Positions 45,820 to 60,740 of a DNA stretch of 64,000 nucleotides are shown here, in pieces (positions within the stretch are counted from its first letter, which is position 1; each line of letters begins with the position of its first letter). Both the position numbers and the translations under genes were made by a program. The notes under the pieces were generated by a model. That model ran no database searches. It worked only from the letters and a program-made list of their open reading frames with translations, and had not been told where the DNA came from. This stretch comes from an uncultured Myxococcales bacterium (GTDB lineage: Bacteria > Myxococcota_A > UBA9042): positions 1-64,000 of the forward strand of contig CAIMLR010000008.1 in NCBI GenBank assembly GCA_903842345.1, written 5' to 3'.

Positions 45820-46065
45820 GGGCGGAAGCACCTTGCGTTGCAGCCAGAAGGGCAACAGACGGTCTGAGCCGGCGGGCGTCAGAAGGGTTCGGCGGGCAGG
45901 CATCGTGGGTGGCGGCGCGCCTTGGCCGCGTGGACGTTGCTGGCGACGGGATCGATGCCGAGCCGGGAAAGTGTGGCGCTGCACCTTTTGGCGTCCAGCT
46001 GGCTCTTATCCAGCGCCTGTCACGACGTTCAGGCGTGCGCAACTGCCGCGCCGGAGCCAACGCCC

Positions 46066-47601
46066 ATGGGCCCAGCCATCCAGCAAAATCGCCGTTTCCT
46101 CCTCCCGCTCCTCACCGCGATGCTGTTGGCGTGTCAGACGGAGCCGGGGCACGTGCCGACGCCGCAGGATGCCCAGGCGCTCGCGCGGATCATCCAGGAG
46201 GTTGCGGTCGTCAATCAGCTGGTGACTGTGCACGCGGATCTGGCGACGACGTATGGCAGCACCGCGATGTCCAGCGCGGATCGCGCCTTGCTGATGTCGT
46301 TCTGGGCGCCGCACCTGGATCACGAACGGGCGCTGATTTCCTATCAGCGGCGTTTCCTCAATGGCTGGCAGCGCGCGGGCGATGCGGAGGACGGGACGCG
46401 CGCGCTGGCGACTGGCCTTGTTGCGCTCGCCGCGCAGGTGCAGAGTGATTTGCTCATCGTCGATCAGCTCGGTCACTCCGAGGCTGTGCGCGCGGCGATG
46501 AACGAAACTTCCGCGGATTACGGCGTGAGTCCCGGCGAGTACGACGCCATCCTGCGGCGAATCGCGCTTCCCCAAACGATTCTGACGTTGCAGTTGGGAA
46601 CCGATGCGCTGGCGCGGCGGCTGCAGGGGCTGCGCGACAAGCACCTCGTCACGGACGTGGGCTTCCTCGAACTTGCCGACCAAAGCCTGGCGTTCTCAGC
46701 GGCCGTCGATGCGACGTATCAAAAGAGCGCGCCGCGCCTTGTCGCAACTGCGATTACCGCTGCCACCGACCAGCAACTCAACGCGTTGGCGAGCGCGATT
46801 GTGACCAACATCGCGCAATGGCTGGGCGATACCCGGCTGCGCGGCAAGGGCCAGAGTCTCATTTCACCGGCGCAAGTGGTCTGGCTGCAGACCCAGCTCC
46901 AGCCGGGTGACGTGCTTGTGGAGCGCCGCAACTGGTACCTGTCCAACCTCGGGCTGCCGGGTTTCTGGCCGCACGCTGAGCTCTACGTGGGAAATGCGGC
47001 GGAGTTGCACGCGGCGTTTGACGGCGATGCCGACGTCGTGGCGATGTACGGCGCCGACGGCCTGACCGGCTGGCTGAAAAAGACCGTCCCGGATGTGTGG
47101 GCGCAGTACAGCGCTTGGGCGGAGGACGGCGAACCGCACCGGATCCTTGAGGCGATTTCTGAAGGCGTGCTGTTTTCCAGCATGACGGTGGCGACGCAGG
47201 CGGATTACCTTGGCGCCCTGCGGCCGAACCTGACGCCGCTGGAAAAAGCCGAAGCGATCGCCAAGGCCTTTCAGCAAATCGGCAAGCCGTACGACTTTGA
47301 ATTCGACTTCCTGACCGAATCCGTGCTCGTGTGCAGTGAGGTCGTCTACGTGAGTTACCGGCCCGACGCCGGCAAGCGCAAGGGCATCACGCTGCCGCTG
47401 ACCACCGTGATGGGCCGACTGACGCTGCCGCCCAACGACATCGTGCGGATGTTTGACCAGCAGCTGGGCACGCCGGAGCAGCAGCTGACGTTCGTCGCGT
47501 TCCTCGACGGCCGTGAGGCGACCGGGGCGGCTATCGTCGCGACTGAGGCGGACCTGCGGACGTCGTGGCGCCGCGCCAAATGGGACCTGTCGCAACTCTA
47601 G
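46066..47601 (+). CDS. Lipoprotein with C-terminal YiiX/YebB-like (permuted NlpC/P60 papain-fold) domain
   Basis: LLTAMLLAC lipobox; LQPGDVLVERRNWYLSNLGLPGFWPHAELYVG, SVLVCSEVVYVSY. Confidence 0.78.
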   Translation: MGPAIQQNRRFLLPLLTAMLLACQTEPGHVPTPQDAQALARIIQEVAVVNQLVTVHADLATTYGSTAMSSADRALLMSFWAPHLDHERALISYQRRFLNGWQRAGDAEDGTRALATGLVALAAQVQSDLLIVDQLGHSEAVRAAMNETSADYGVSPGEYDAILRRIALPQTILTLQLGTDALARRLQGLRDKHLVTDVGFLELADQSLAFSAAVDATYQKSAPRLVATAITAATDQQLNALASAIVTNIAQWLGDTRLRGKGQSLISPAQVVWLQTQLQPGDVLVERRNWYLSNLGLPGFWPHAELYVGNAAELHAAFDGDADVVAMYGADGLTGWLKKTVPDVWAQYSAWAEDGEPHRILEAISEGVLFSSMTVATQADYLGALRPNLTPLEKAEAIAKAFQQIGKPYDFEFDFLTESVLVCSEVVYVSYRPDAGKRKGITLPLTTVMGRLTLPPNDIVRMFDQQLGTPEQQLTFVAFLDGREATGAAIVATEADLRTSWRRAKWDLSQL

Positions 47602-47620
47602 GCCGAGGAGAAAGACGACG

Positions 47621-48379
47621 ATGCGTAGTTCCAGTTTGCCCGCCCAGCGCGCCACCGCGGTGTCGCGACGCACCGGTCGGCTTCTCGCCGTGCTGCTCAG
47701 CCTTCTCGGCAGCGGCTGCAGCATCGCCACGCTCGGCACGGCGCTGCCGATCGACCAGGGCACGTCGCAGGTGATCGTGGCGCCGTCGGTCGTGCGCGTC
47801 GCGCTCTCCGGCAAGCCGTACACCGGACCGCAGGTGGAGCTGGGCGGGCGCTATGGCATCAGCAAGAACGTCGACATCGGCGCGCGCATTTGGCTGCCCT
47901 TGCCGGGTTACGCCCTCGACACGCGGATTGCGCTGCGGCGCTCCGAGGATCGCGAGCGCGGCTTTGACATGGGTCTGCAACCGGGCGTGTCGTACATCTA
48001 CGTCCCAGGCGGCGAGGCGGACAGTTCGCCGCTCCACATCGCGTCCGCCACCTTGCCACTGCTGCTCGGCTGGAACCTCGGCGGCGGCAAGCAACTTGTC
48101 GTCGCGCCCAAGCTCATCGACGTGCTTTCGGCCAGCAGTTCCGCCGATGGCAAAGCGGCCAACCTGCTCACTGTCGCCACGACCGTCGGCTTCATCTGGC
48201 CGTTGACTGCCAATTTCGCCCTCGCGCCCGAGATTGGCCTCGGCAAGCTGCTGCTGGGAACAGTGCAGGGCTTCGGGAGCGATCTGTGGATGTCTGGCGT
48301 GAGCGGCCAGGTGAGCCTTGGCTTCCTCTTTGGCGGACATGCCCAGCCGCTGCCGCGATGCGTGCCGGACGCGCCTTGA
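47621..48379 (+). CDS. Putative outer-membrane beta-barrel-like lipoprotein
   Basis: Signal with LLGSGC, alternating hydrophobic pattern and Gly-rich strands, 19-bp gap after the YiiX-like gene. Confidence 0.65.
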   Translation: MRSSSLPAQRATAVSRRTGRLLAVLLSLLGSGCSIATLGTALPIDQGTSQVIVAPSVVRVALSGKPYTGPQVELGGRYGISKNVDIGARIWLPLPGYALDTRIALRRSEDRERGFDMGLQPGVSYIYVPGGEADSSPLHIASATLPLLLGWNLGGGKQLVVAPKLIDVLSASSSADGKAANLLTVATTVGFIWPLTANFALAPEIGLGKLLLGTVQGFGSDLWMSGVSGQVSLGFLFGGHAQPLPRCVPDAP

Positions 48380-48411
48380 CCGGTGCGCGCGAACACCGCC
48401 AACCGCCGCCG

Positions 48412-50955
48412 CTACCCCTTGACAACCACGCTGACCATGCGGCCCACGACGGGAATCACCTTGAGCACTTCCTTGCCCTCGGTCCACTTCATCACCGCCG
48501 GATCCGCCAGCGCCATCCGCGCGAGTTCGTCCGCCGGCGTATCCTTCTTCACCTGCAGCTTGCCGCGCAGCTTGCCGTTGACCTGCACCGGGATCTCTAC
48601 GGTGTCGTCCGCGCACAGCGCTTCATCAAACGTCGGCCACGGCGCCAGGCCGACGCTCGGCGCGTGCCCCAGTTTGGCCCACAGCTCTTCAGCCAAGTGC
48701 GGCGCGTAGGGCGCGAGCACGAGCACGAACGCCTCCGCAGTCTCACGCGGCAGCGCGGGCAGCGCGGCGAGCTCGTTCAAGGCGATCATCATCGCTGAAA
48801 TCGCGGTGTTGAAGCGAAGGATGTGGCTGTCCTCCGTCACTTTCTTCACCAACCGATGCTGCACGCGCAGGATCGCCGCATCCGGCGCATCGTCGATGTA
48901 CGGCTTCTCAAACAGGTTCCACACGCGCTGCAGGAACCGCTTGCTGCCGACGATATCGCGCGTCGACCACGGCTTCACCTGCTCCAGCGGTCCCATGAAC
49001 ATCTCGTACAGCCGGAACGTGTCCGCGCCATGTTCCTTCAGCACGTCGTCCGGATTGATCACGTTGCCACGCGATTTCGACATCTTTTCGCCGTCTTCAC
49101 CGAGGATCATGCCCTGATTGATCAAGCGCTGGAACGGCTCCGCGGTCGGCACCACACCCAAATCGTAGAGCACCTTGTGCCAGAACCGCGCGTACAGCAG
49201 GTGCAGCACCGCATGCTCCGCGCCACCGACGTACAGGTCCACGGGCAGCCAGTATTTTAGCGCTTCCGGGCTCGCAAGCGCGTCCGGATTGTGCGGATCA
49301 ATGTAGCGCAGGTAGTACCAGCACGAACCCGCCCACTGCGGCATCGTATTCGTCTCCCGGGCGTACCATTTGCCGTCCTGCTGGAAGAACCGCCAGTCGT
49401 GGCATTTGGCCAGCGGCGGCTCCGCGTTGCCCGTCGGGAGAAAATCATCCGTCGGCGGCAGCGTCAGCGGCAATTCACTCTCCGGCACGGCGTGCGAGGT
49501 CGTGTAATCGATTTGCCAGCTGCCTTGCTCGACAAGGTCCGCGACGTTGCTCGCGCTCAGCCCGACTTCGCGCATCTTGCCGCCATCGACGGCGGAGATG
49601 ACCGGGTAGAAGACCGGAATCGGCTCGCCCCAGTAGCGCTGTCGGCTGAACACCCAGTCGCGCAGCTTGTAGTTGACCTTGCGCGCGCCGATGCCTTCCG
49701 CGACGAGCCAATCCGTCACCTGTTTCTTCACATCCAGCGTAGCAAGGCCATCAAAACGACCGGAATTAACCGCAACGCCGTGTTCAGTCAGCGCCTCCTG
49801 CGGGTGCTCGCGCCAGCGCGTGCCGTCTTTGCTCACGACTTGGATGATAGGTAGGCCAAATTGATGGGCAAACGCGAAATCGCGCTCGTCGTGCGCGGGC
49901 ACGGCCATGATCGCGCCCGTGCCGTAGCCGCCGAGCACGTAGTCGGCGATCCAAACCGGCACGTCCTTGCCGGTCAGTGGATTCGTCGCGTACGCCCCGG
50001 TGAAAACGCCGCTCTTCTCTTTCACTTCCGCCTGGCGGTCGCGCTCGGACTTGTGGCGCGCCGCTTCCACGTACGCCTCAACCGCCACTTTCTGCGCGGG
50101 CGTCGTCAGCTTGGCGACCAGCGGGTGCTCCGGCGCAATCACCATGTAGGTCGCGCCAAACAGCGTATCCGGCCGGGTTGTGAAAACGCGCAGCGTGCCG
50201 GCATCGCCGACGACCGCAAAGTCCACTTCTGCGCCTTCCGACCGGCCGATCCAATTGCGCTGCATCGCCTTGATGCCTTCTGGCCAATCCAGCGTCTCCA
50301 CCGAGTTCAGCAGGTCATCGCCGTACGCGGTGATTTTCAGCATCCACTGCCGCATCGGCACGCGCACCACGGGATGGGCGCCGCGCTCGCTCTTGCCGTC
50401 GATCACTTCTTCATTGGACAGCACGGTGCCGAGCGCCGCGCACCAGTTCACCGGGATCTCCGCCTGATAGGCGAGGCCCTTCTTGTACAACTGCAGGAAG
50501 ATCCACTGCGTCCATTTGTAGTACGTCGGATCGGTCGTATCGACTTCGCGATCCCAATCGTAGGAGAAGCCCAGCGACTGGATCTGCCGCCGGAACGTGT
50601 TGATGTTGACCTGCGTCGTTTTTGCCGGATGCGTGCCAGTCTGGATGGCGTACTGCTCAGCCGGCAGGCCAAAAGCGTCCCAGCCCATCGGGTGCAGCAC
50701 GTTGTAGCCGTTCATGCGCAGGAAGCGGCTGTAGATGTCCGTCGCCGTGTAGCCTTCCGGGTGGCCAACGTGCAGGCCCGCGCCCGACGGGTACGGGAAC
50801 ATGTCCAGCACAAACGCCTTCTTCTTGGCGGGATCGGTCGACGTCGCGAACGTCTTGTTGGCGAGCCAGTACGCCTGCCAACGGGCCTCGATGCCGGTGA
50901 AGTCATAGCGGGGAGGCAGGATTTCAGTGTCGCGCGGCTGATCGGTCATGGTCAT
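48412..50955 (-). CDS. leuS: Leucyl-tRNA synthetase
   Basis: [62 protein letters not shown]; start 50955 or 50949, longer ORF is antisense to a neighbour. Confidence 0.97.
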   Translation of the reverse strand: MTMTDQPRDTEILPPRYDFTGIEARWQAYWLANKTFATSTDPAKKKAFVLDMFPYPSGAGLHVGHPEGYTATDIYSRFLRMNGYNVLHPMGWDAFGLPAEQYAIQTGTHPAKTTQVNINTFRRQIQSLGFSYDWDREVDTTDPTYYKWTQWIFLQLYKKGLAYQAEIPVNWCAALGTVLSNEEVIDGKSERGAHPVVRVPMRQWMLKITAYGDDLLNSVETLDWPEGIKAMQRNWIGRSEGAEVDFAVVGDAGTLRVFTTRPDTLFGATYMVIAPEHPLVAKLTTPAQKVAVEAYVEAARHKSERDRQAEVKEKSGVFTGAYATNPLTGKDVPVWIADYVLGGYGTGAIMAVPAHDERDFAFAHQFGLPIIQVVSKDGTRWREHPQEALTEHGVAVNSGRFDGLATLDVKKQVTDWLVAEGIGARKVNYKLRDWVFSRQRYWGEPIPVFYPVISAVDGGKMREVGLSASNVADLVEQGSWQIDYTTSHAVPESELPLTLPPTDDFLPTGNAEPPLAKCHDWRFFQQDGKWYARETNTMPQWAGSCWYYLRYIDPHNPDALASPEALKYWLPVDLYVGGAEHAVLHLLYARFWHKVLYDLGVVPTAEPFQRLINQGMILGEDGEKMSKSRGNVINPDDVLKEHGADTFRLYEMFMGPLEQVKPWSTRDIVGSKRFLQRVWNLFEKPYIDDAPDAAILRVQHRLVKKVTEDSHILRFNTAISAMMIALNELAALPALPRETAEAFVLVLAPYAPHLAEELWAKLGHAPSVGLAPWPTFDEALCADDTVEIPVQVNGKLRGKLQVKKDTPADELARMALADPAVMKWTEGKEVLKVIPVVGRMVSVVVKG

Positions 50956-51256
50956 GGTCTGGAGCTCCCAAGCAAGGGCTCGTCTTTTGCCGTGGATGGG
51001 CGCGGAAGGCAAGGGGCGTTGCCTGCTTGATCGGGCGACCAAACATTCATCTACTAGCCAAACGTATAGTTTTGCGATCGCTGCCGACACCTGACGGCGC
51101 ACGCTGTTCAGGTCCCAGCACGTCGCGAAATGCCATCGCCGCAGTCCGCATTTTGGCCCTATCCCGCGCCGCATTTTCAGAGTAACCTCCCGTCTATCCT
51201 CGTTTTCTTGCGTCACAAATGCGGCGCCAGCCAACGCCAAATTCCCTTGGTGCACG

Positions 51257-52015
51257 ATGAAGAACTCTGCTTTCCAGTGTGTGTTGACCCGTTGGGTCCT
51301 GCCAACCTTGCTCGCCACCCAGGTCGTCGGCTGTGCGGCCGCCGCCGCTGCAGCGTCCGGGGCTGACACGACCGCCGCCAGCGATTCGGGCGCCACGGAT
51401 TCCGATGCAACTGCCGGCGGGACCGATGCCGCCACTTCAGACGTCGCGACCGGTGGCGAGAACACGGCGACTGCGACGTACGCGGACGGCCACACGGCTA
51501 CGTTCACGGGCGGCGCTTTGGGCTGGGGCGGTCTTGGCCACGACAGCACGGGCGCCAACGCGGCATTCATGGGCGTCCTGTTGACCGAAGGCGCTGCCTC
51601 CGGCCAGGGCGCGGCGACGCTCAAGGCGGGCGGCCACATGCTGCTCCTCACCTTCATCCGCAGCTCCTATCCCGCCGCGGCGACGCCTCTGTTGCCCGGC
51701 ATCTACAACTTCGTCCTTGGGCCTGACGGCACGGGTGCGCAGGAGTACGCCCGCGCCGATTTCATCGACTCCAACTGGCAAGCCGCTTCGCCGGGCGTCT
51801 CTGCCATGTGCAAATACGACGCGACGGTCACCAACAGCGGCACGTACCTCGGCACGCTCACCCTGACGGAAGTGACCAGCACGCACGTCAGCGGTTCGTT
51901 TGACACGGTGGCGAAAAACAAGAGCTCGGAGTCCGCGCACATCAGCGGCAGCTTCAGCGCGGATATCGATCCGAAGCTCGGCACCGACGGCCCGAACATC
52001 AAGTGCATGCAGTAG
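51257..52015 (+). CDS. Putative lipoprotein of unknown function
   Basis: [12 protein letters not shown] lipobox followed by A/D/S/T-rich linker and a compact C-terminal domain. Confidence 0.75.
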   Translation: MKNSAFQCVLTRWVLPTLLATQVVGCAAAAAAASGADTTAASDSGATDSDATAGGTDAATSDVATGGENTATATYADGHTATFTGGALGWGGLGHDSTGANAAFMGVLLTEGAASGQGAATLKAGGHMLLLTFIRSSYPAAATPLLPGIYNFVLGPDGTGAQEYARADFIDSNWQAASPGVSAMCKYDATVTNSGTYLGTLTLTEVTSTHVSGSFDTVAKNKSSESAHISGSFSADIDPKLGTDGPNIKCMQ

Positions 52016-52136
52016 CCAGGCGCAGGATCGCCGCATCGTACGTGGGCTGGCTTTCCTCGCGCTCGCCGCCGGCGCGCATCCGTGACCCGCGTCTGGCGGA
52101 CAATCGCGCGTCGCCGCTGCAATTCTCAATCCCCCG

Positions 52137-52165
52137 TTCGCACCCCGCGGCAATTCGCTTATACT
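52137..52165 (+). promoter_or_regulatory. Possible promoter TTCGCA-N17-TATACT upstream of metH
   Basis: Near-consensus -10 and 17-bp spacer, 40 bp before the metH ATG. Confidence 0.35.
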
Positions 52166-52204
52166 GCGCGCCCCACGGCCGTCCTGGCCTGCCCGTGAGC
52201 TGCC

Positions 52205-55870
<3,666 letters not shown>

Positions 55871-55895
55871 CCGGTGGCGTGACGCCGCGGCGCAT

Positions 55896-56555
55896 CTAGC
55901 CTTGAAGCCCCTGTTGCACCGCAGCCGGTCCGCCATCGGCGAAGAACCGCTGCACTTGCTCGGCTTGCGTGACCAGGTAGCCCCGCATCGTGAGGTTCAC
56001 AAACCAAGCGGGAAGGCGCCCGCCCTGGTTCTCGCGGTCGAGGTAGATCAACTCGCTCGTTCGCCCGCCCTCGTTCGTCGTGCATAGCGCCGCGCCCCAC
56101 CAGTCAATGCGCGCAAAGCCGGGTGCGGGCGGCAGGCGGTCGATGGAGCGAAAACTCGCCAGCTTGACGCCAGGCGCCAGATCCCGGGTGATTTCAATGC
56201 TGCACAAATCGCGTTTCGCGATTCCCGGAATGCCTGGATCGAAGTGCTGGTAGAGGATGCGCGCCGTGGGGCTGAGCTGCTCGACCACATGGCCGCCGGC
56301 GAATTCGCGGGTCCATTGTTTATGGTGGTCGAGGACTTGCGTCACGAAACCGGCAAAAACGACGTCAGCCGGCGCGCCAACAAGCGGCAGCCGCCAGCGA
56401 AACAAATGGTTGGGATCGTCGGGCATCGAGCGGCGCCCAAGCTGCAAATCCGCGCGCGTGACCATCGGCCGAAAGCCGGGCGCATCGTGCAGAAGCGCCA
56501 GATCCTGCGCGAGCCAAGCATCCTGGCGTTCTTGCCATGTGTTGAAAGATTCCAT
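55896..56555 (-). CDS. START/SRPBCC-like domain protein
   Basis: FASFRSIDRLPPAPGFARIDWWGAALCTTNEG-like START signature pattern; low-specificity call. Confidence 0.6.
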   Translation of the reverse strand: MESFNTWQERQDAWLAQDLALLHDAPGFRPMVTRADLQLGRRSMPDDPNHLFRWRLPLVGAPADVVFAGFVTQVLDHHKQWTREFAGGHVVEQLSPTARILYQHFDPGIPGIAKRDLCSIEITRDLAPGVKLASFRSIDRLPPAPGFARIDWWGAALCTTNEGGRTSELIYLDRENQGGRLPAWFVNLTMRGYLVTQAEQVQRFFADGGPAAVQQGLQG

Positions 56556-56781
56556 CGAATTTCCTGGTGGATCGCGGTTGGGGAACACCTGACGCTGGCG
56601 CGGCGCGGTCATGACGCCAGTCGCAGCAGTCTCGCGAATTCACGGGATGCGTCAATCAAAAGTCCAAACGATGCGAAATGACCGCCCGCTGCCGCGCCCG
56701 CTTTCCAGTCCGGCCGATGCCACGCTATCATCGCCGCGCGAACGCCGCCGCGGCCATCCTTCGCAACCTGGAGAAACCGCA

Positions 56782-57426
56782 ATGCAGTCCGAATTTTGGC
56801 ACGAACGCTGGCAATTGCAGCAGATTGCCTTCCATCAAGCTGAAGTGCATCCGTTGCTGGCCAAGCTGTGGCCGCGGCTGAATCCGCAGGCTGGCGATGG
56901 CGTATTTGTGCCCATGTGCGGAAAAACGCTCGATATGCGGTGGCTGCAGGAGCAGGGGCAGCGCGTCGTTGGCGTGGAATTGAGCCCGCTGGCGGTCGAT
57001 GCCTTCTTTGCTGAAGCCGGCGTGACGCCGGTGCGTACGCCCCACGGCGCGCTGGAATCCGTGCAGGCCGGCGACGTAACGGTCTATTGCGGCGATTTCT
57101 TCGCCCTGAAACCGGAGGACGTCGCGGGTTGCCAGCTGATTTACGACCGCGGTTCGCTCATCGCGCTCCCGCCGCAGATGCGCCGCGACTATGTGATCCA
57201 TCTGCGCAAGCTGTTTCCCGGCGGCGCGCGCATCCTGCTCGTGACGTTCGACTACCCGCCCGCGGAGATGCAGGGGCCGCCGTTTGCGGTCACCGACGCT
57301 GAAGTGCGGGAGTTTTACGCGTCCGTGGAGCTGCTTGTGAGTGAAGACGTGTTCGCTGCCAACCCGCAGATGGGCCAGCGCGGCCTGACGCGTTTGCAGG
57401 AAAATGCCTACCTGATCGCGTTCTAG
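56782..57426 (+). CDS. Thiopurine S-methyltransferase family protein
   Basis: FWHERWQLQQIAFHQAEVHPLL, VFVPMCGKTLDMRWLQEQGQRVVGVELS, LIYDRGSLIALPPQMR. Confidence 0.92.
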   Translation: MQSEFWHERWQLQQIAFHQAEVHPLLAKLWPRLNPQAGDGVFVPMCGKTLDMRWLQEQGQRVVGVELSPLAVDAFFAEAGVTPVRTPHGALESVQAGDVTVYCGDFFALKPEDVAGCQLIYDRGSLIALPPQMRRDYVIHLRKLFPGGARILLVTFDYPPAEMQGPPFAVTDAEVREFYASVELLVSEDVFAANPQMGQRGLTRLQENAYLIAF

Positions 57427-57428
57427 CG

Positions 57429-58427
57429 TCAGGGTATCAGCTTGCCCGTCTCGGTCAGCACCTTGAGGATGCGTGGGTCACTGCGGAGATCGGTGCCGCT
57501 GGTCGGCGCGGGGTACGCGGGATCGATGGTGAAGCCAGCGGGGCTCAAGTTCTCCATCACAATCGTCGGACCGGGGAAGGTCTGGGAGGAAATGAGCGAG
57601 TAGAACGTGCCCAGGTAAATGCGCGCGCCGTCTGCTTCCACAACGAACGGGACGCCCTGCGTGCCCACATTGCCGACCTTGTTGCGCAGCGCCGCTGTCG
57701 TCGCGAGCTGGTCCCAGAACACCTGGTGTTTGGCTCCCGCATACCACGCGATGCTGCTGAGGCGAATCACCGGCTCGGTCGCCAGCCCAAGGCTTGCCAA
57801 AGGCATCGTCGCGGCCGTCTGCGCCGTCACTTTGGGATCGCTGAGCAGCTTGAACGTGAGGCGATCCTGCGCGCCCAAGCTCGCGACCGGAAAGCCGCTG
57901 ACGTACAGGCGCACGCCGTCCAGCGCGGAGCCTGGCGCGTGCACTTCCGCGCAGACGCTCACATGCGAGGGATCGACGTAGTTCGCCGGGCGATCGAGAC
58001 GGACTGTGCCGCTCAGGATGGCAGAGACTATCGTGCCGTCACTGGCGATGCTGACTGCCAGTCCGGTCGGCGGATTCGCCAAATCGAGGTCGCCAGCGGG
58101 CGGATTGCCGCCCATCCCACGGATGAGCACATCCACGCGCGCGCCGATTGCATCCGCGACGTGAAACCGCGCGACAACGCCCATGCAGCAGTCCAACACA
58201 AGCTCGGAACTGCTGACTGCGGCGGGCGAGACAACCGTGGCTCCACGCTGCGCCTTGGCGGCGGAACCTTGGCAAAAGGCCGCCAGTCCTTGGTCGGTAT
58301 CAGCGGTTGCATCGATGGCTGAATCGGTTGCGTCATCGATTGCTGAAGCTTGCGTCGAGCTGCCGCATCCTGACGCGAGGAGCCCGGCTGTGATGAGCCA
58401 TGCGATTGAACTTGAACCCGTCGACAT
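57429..58427 (-). CDS. Putative lipoprotein of unknown function
   Basis: AGLLASGCGSS signal, GGAGG RBS at ideal spacing. Confidence 0.8.
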   Translation of the reverse strand: MSTGSSSIAWLITAGLLASGCGSSTQASAIDDATDSAIDATADTDQGLAAFCQGSAAKAQRGATVVSPAAVSSSELVLDCCMGVVARFHVADAIGARVDVLIRGMGGNPPAGDLDLANPPTGLAVSIASDGTIVSAILSGTVRLDRPANYVDPSHVSVCAEVHAPGSALDGVRLYVSGFPVASLGAQDRLTFKLLSDPKVTAQTAATMPLASLGLATEPVIRLSSIAWYAGAKHQVFWDQLATTAALRNKVGNVGTQGVPFVVEADGARIYLGTFYSLISSQTFPGPTIVMENLSPAGFTIDPAYPAPTSGTDLRSDPRILKVLTETGKLIP

Positions 58428-58491
58428 GTCGCCCTCCGGGAGGCGTCATGCGCCGCCTTGTGAGTCAGAGTAGGCGGTTTGCGGTGGCGCG

Positions 58492-60108
58492 CTACTTCGC
58501 CATAAACGCCGAACTCACCGCACCCGCACAGAACTGCGTCGGCTCGCCGTTCTCAAACCAGGTCGACATCAGCCGCACCACCGGGTCGGGGATGTAGTAC
58601 GTCGCCCACGTGGCCTTGTCCGCCGGCATGCATTCGCCCATCCACGGGTCCCACTTGGTCGGATCGCAGCCGGACGCATCGGTAATCGTGTCGTTGGGAC
58701 CGACAAGGTTGGCAAAGACCTGGACCATGCCGCCGAGATCCTTGCCCGCGGGCAGCTTGGCGAGCAGCGCCACGACCTGATCCAGCGTCTGGGGCAGGGG
58801 CTGCACGATGAGCGGTTCCAGCACCACCGCGTGCAGCCACGCGCCACCTGCCGGCACCTGCCACTGCCATGTTCCGGCGACGCGCTTGTCCTCGATGCGC
58901 GCCTCATACAGAACCTGCGCGTCCGGCCATTTGCCATCGGCGGCCTTGCCCAGCGGCGCGCTGTACAGCTTCAACCGGCCACCGGCCGCGCGGCTCACGC
59001 TGATGTGAATCGTGTAGGTCTGGCCTGCGATCAGGTCAGCGCCCATCGTGTGCATCACGCCGTCCGTGCCTTCCGCGGCGAGCTCGACCTGCGCGCCAAA
59101 CGGCGAGCGCGAGACGAATGTTTCCCGGGCCGAGATGCCGCCAAGAATGCCCGCCGGACCGATGGCCTGGCCATGCACGCCGTCGAATTCCGGCTTGCGC
59201 GCCTGGTGCACATACGTGGTCGGCAGCCCGGCAGGCAGCAGCATATGGCGATCGCCGCCGCCCACAGGCGCGAGGTGGCGGCCGTCGGACAGGTGGTATT
59301 GCCAGAAGATCATCGCCTGCGCGTTGGAGCCGCCGCCGCCGCCGCGGATCGCCGCCTGGCGGATGAACGGGCCTTCCGCGCCGATGCCCTTGGCGCGGCT
59401 GTCGACGTCGGCCTCCGTCGTCGGGCCGTAAAATGCCGACCAGGGGCCGTTCCAGACCTCAATCGCGTCAAATCCTTTGACGTCCCAAACCCAGGCGTTG
59501 TCCTGCGTTGGGTGATTGGGGGAGAACAGCGCGCCATCGGCGTGCGCCTCATCAATCGCGTTCTGGATGCGGGTGTTGGCCGGCTCGCCGTTCACCGGGT
59601 CAGCGGTGATGTGCTTCTTCAAGCCCCAGATGCCCGCGTGGCCGGTGCCGCCAAACTCTTCGCCGGGGATGACGATGAGGTGATCGTGCTTGAAGTTCGG
59701 GTCATGAAGCGCCGCGTCCGTGCGGTGGTCGGTGACAGCGACGAAGTCCAGGCCATTGCCCGCGGTGCCGGGATTGACGTTGGTGTAGACCGGATCGCGC
59801 CACGCGTCGGCGATGACGAGCGCTTCAGCCAGGTCGTCGCCGCCCTGCTTCTTGGCGTCCTCGCTGTAGTTGGTGTGAAAGTGCAGGTCGCCGCGGTACC
59901 AGCCGTTGGACGCGATGGCAAAGTTGGCGTCGCCGGTCGCGGTGGCCAGGACCGGCAAGCCCGTGGTGTCCGTGCTGCCGGTGTCAGCGGCGGCGTCCTG
60001 GGTCACGTCCTCACTGGCAACGTCATCGGTCCCCGCGGTCGTGGTTTTGCTGGAACAGGCCGCGAGGAATCCGCAGACGGCGAGGGTGCGGCGGGCGCGA
60101 AAGAGCAT
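58492..60108 (-). CDS. PHP-domain (CehA/McbA-like) metallohydrolase lipoprotein
   Basis: FLAACSSK lipobox; RGDLHFHTNYSEDAKKQGG, LDFVAVTDHRTD, VIPGEEFG. Confidence 0.85.
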   Translation of the reverse strand: MLFRARRTLAVCGFLAACSSKTTTAGTDDVASEDVTQDAAADTGSTDTTGLPVLATATGDANFAIASNGWYRGDLHFHTNYSEDAKKQGGDDLAEALVIADAWRDPVYTNVNPGTAGNGLDFVAVTDHRTDAALHDPNFKHDHLIVIPGEEFGGTGHAGIWGLKKHITADPVNGEPANTRIQNAIDEAHADGALFSPNHPTQDNAWVWDVKGFDAIEVWNGPWSAFYGPTTEADVDSRAKGIGAEGPFIRQAAIRGGGGGSNAQAMIFWQYHLSDGRHLAPVGGGDRHMLLPAGLPTTYVHQARKPEFDGVHGQAIGPAGILGGISARETFVSRSPFGAQVELAAEGTDGVMHTMGADLIAGQTYTIHISVSRAAGGRLKLYSAPLGKAADGKWPDAQVLYEARIEDKRVAGTWQWQVPAGGAWLHAVVLEPLIVQPLPQTLDQVVALLAKLPAGKDLGGMVQVFANLVGPNDTITDASGCDPTKWDPWMGECMPADKATWATYYIPDPVVRLMSTWFENGEPTQFCAGAVSSAFMAK

Positions 60109-60295
60109 GGTGAACTCCGGTGGATGCCGACGTCGGGCGCGACGATCGGAGGCACGGAGTATGCCAAACGCGGTCATGGGTTGCCAGTGCCGTCATGCCT
60201 GCCTTGACGCGTGCCCGCCCGCGTCCCAGACTTTGCCGCGCGATCGCGTCACGCCTGCCGCGATTGCGCCACGTCACCGACCCCAGGGGCCCCTC

Positions 60296-60541
60296 ATGAC
60301 TGACATCACTTGCGCCACTGCGATCCAGGACATGCTGACGCTCTATCCCGACTGTGAGATGCGCGTTCCTGACGTCTGGCGCGAACTGGATGAGAAGTGG
60401 AGCCAGGCGCTTGTGCTGGAGACGCTGGAGGCGCTGGTTCAGGGTCGGGTCGTCGTGCGGCTGAATCACGAAGGGACGGCGTGGTATTCGATTGCGATGG
60501 ATCGGGTGGATGCTTCGCATTGGCAAGACGGTCCGGGCTGA
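60296..60541 (+). CDS. Small (81 aa) protein, possibly winged-helix-like
   Basis: MTDITCATAIQDMLTLYPDCEMRVPDVWRELDEKWSQALVLETLEALVQGRVVVRL; intergenic position and good coding composition. Confidence 0.55.
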   Translation: MTDITCATAIQDMLTLYPDCEMRVPDVWRELDEKWSQALVLETLEALVQGRVVVRLNHEGTAWYSIAMDRVDASHWQDGPG

Positions 60542-60740
60542 CGGTAGCCTCTGCCAATGGCGCGGACAATTCGGCGTTGCCACTGCGTGATTTCCCCGCG
60601 CCGTCGACAGACTGAACGACTTTATTGACGCCGACCACCTCCCGCGCGACGCTCGGCCGGTAGTCTTGAAGCGGCGCGGGCCGCTGCCAACTGGACAATG
60701 ACTCGGCGGATGGCGTGCCTTGTGACGCGCTCATTCCAAG

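Noticed and set aside
50956-51256. T-box or leader peptide upstream of leuS
   Set aside because: No TGGNACCGCG T-box core or run of Leu codons in a short leader ORF seen.
52016-52204. Cobalamin, SAM or SAH riboswitch upstream of metH
   Set aside because: No recognisable cobalamin-box or SAH-element consensus by eye; an Infernal/Rfam scan would be decisive.
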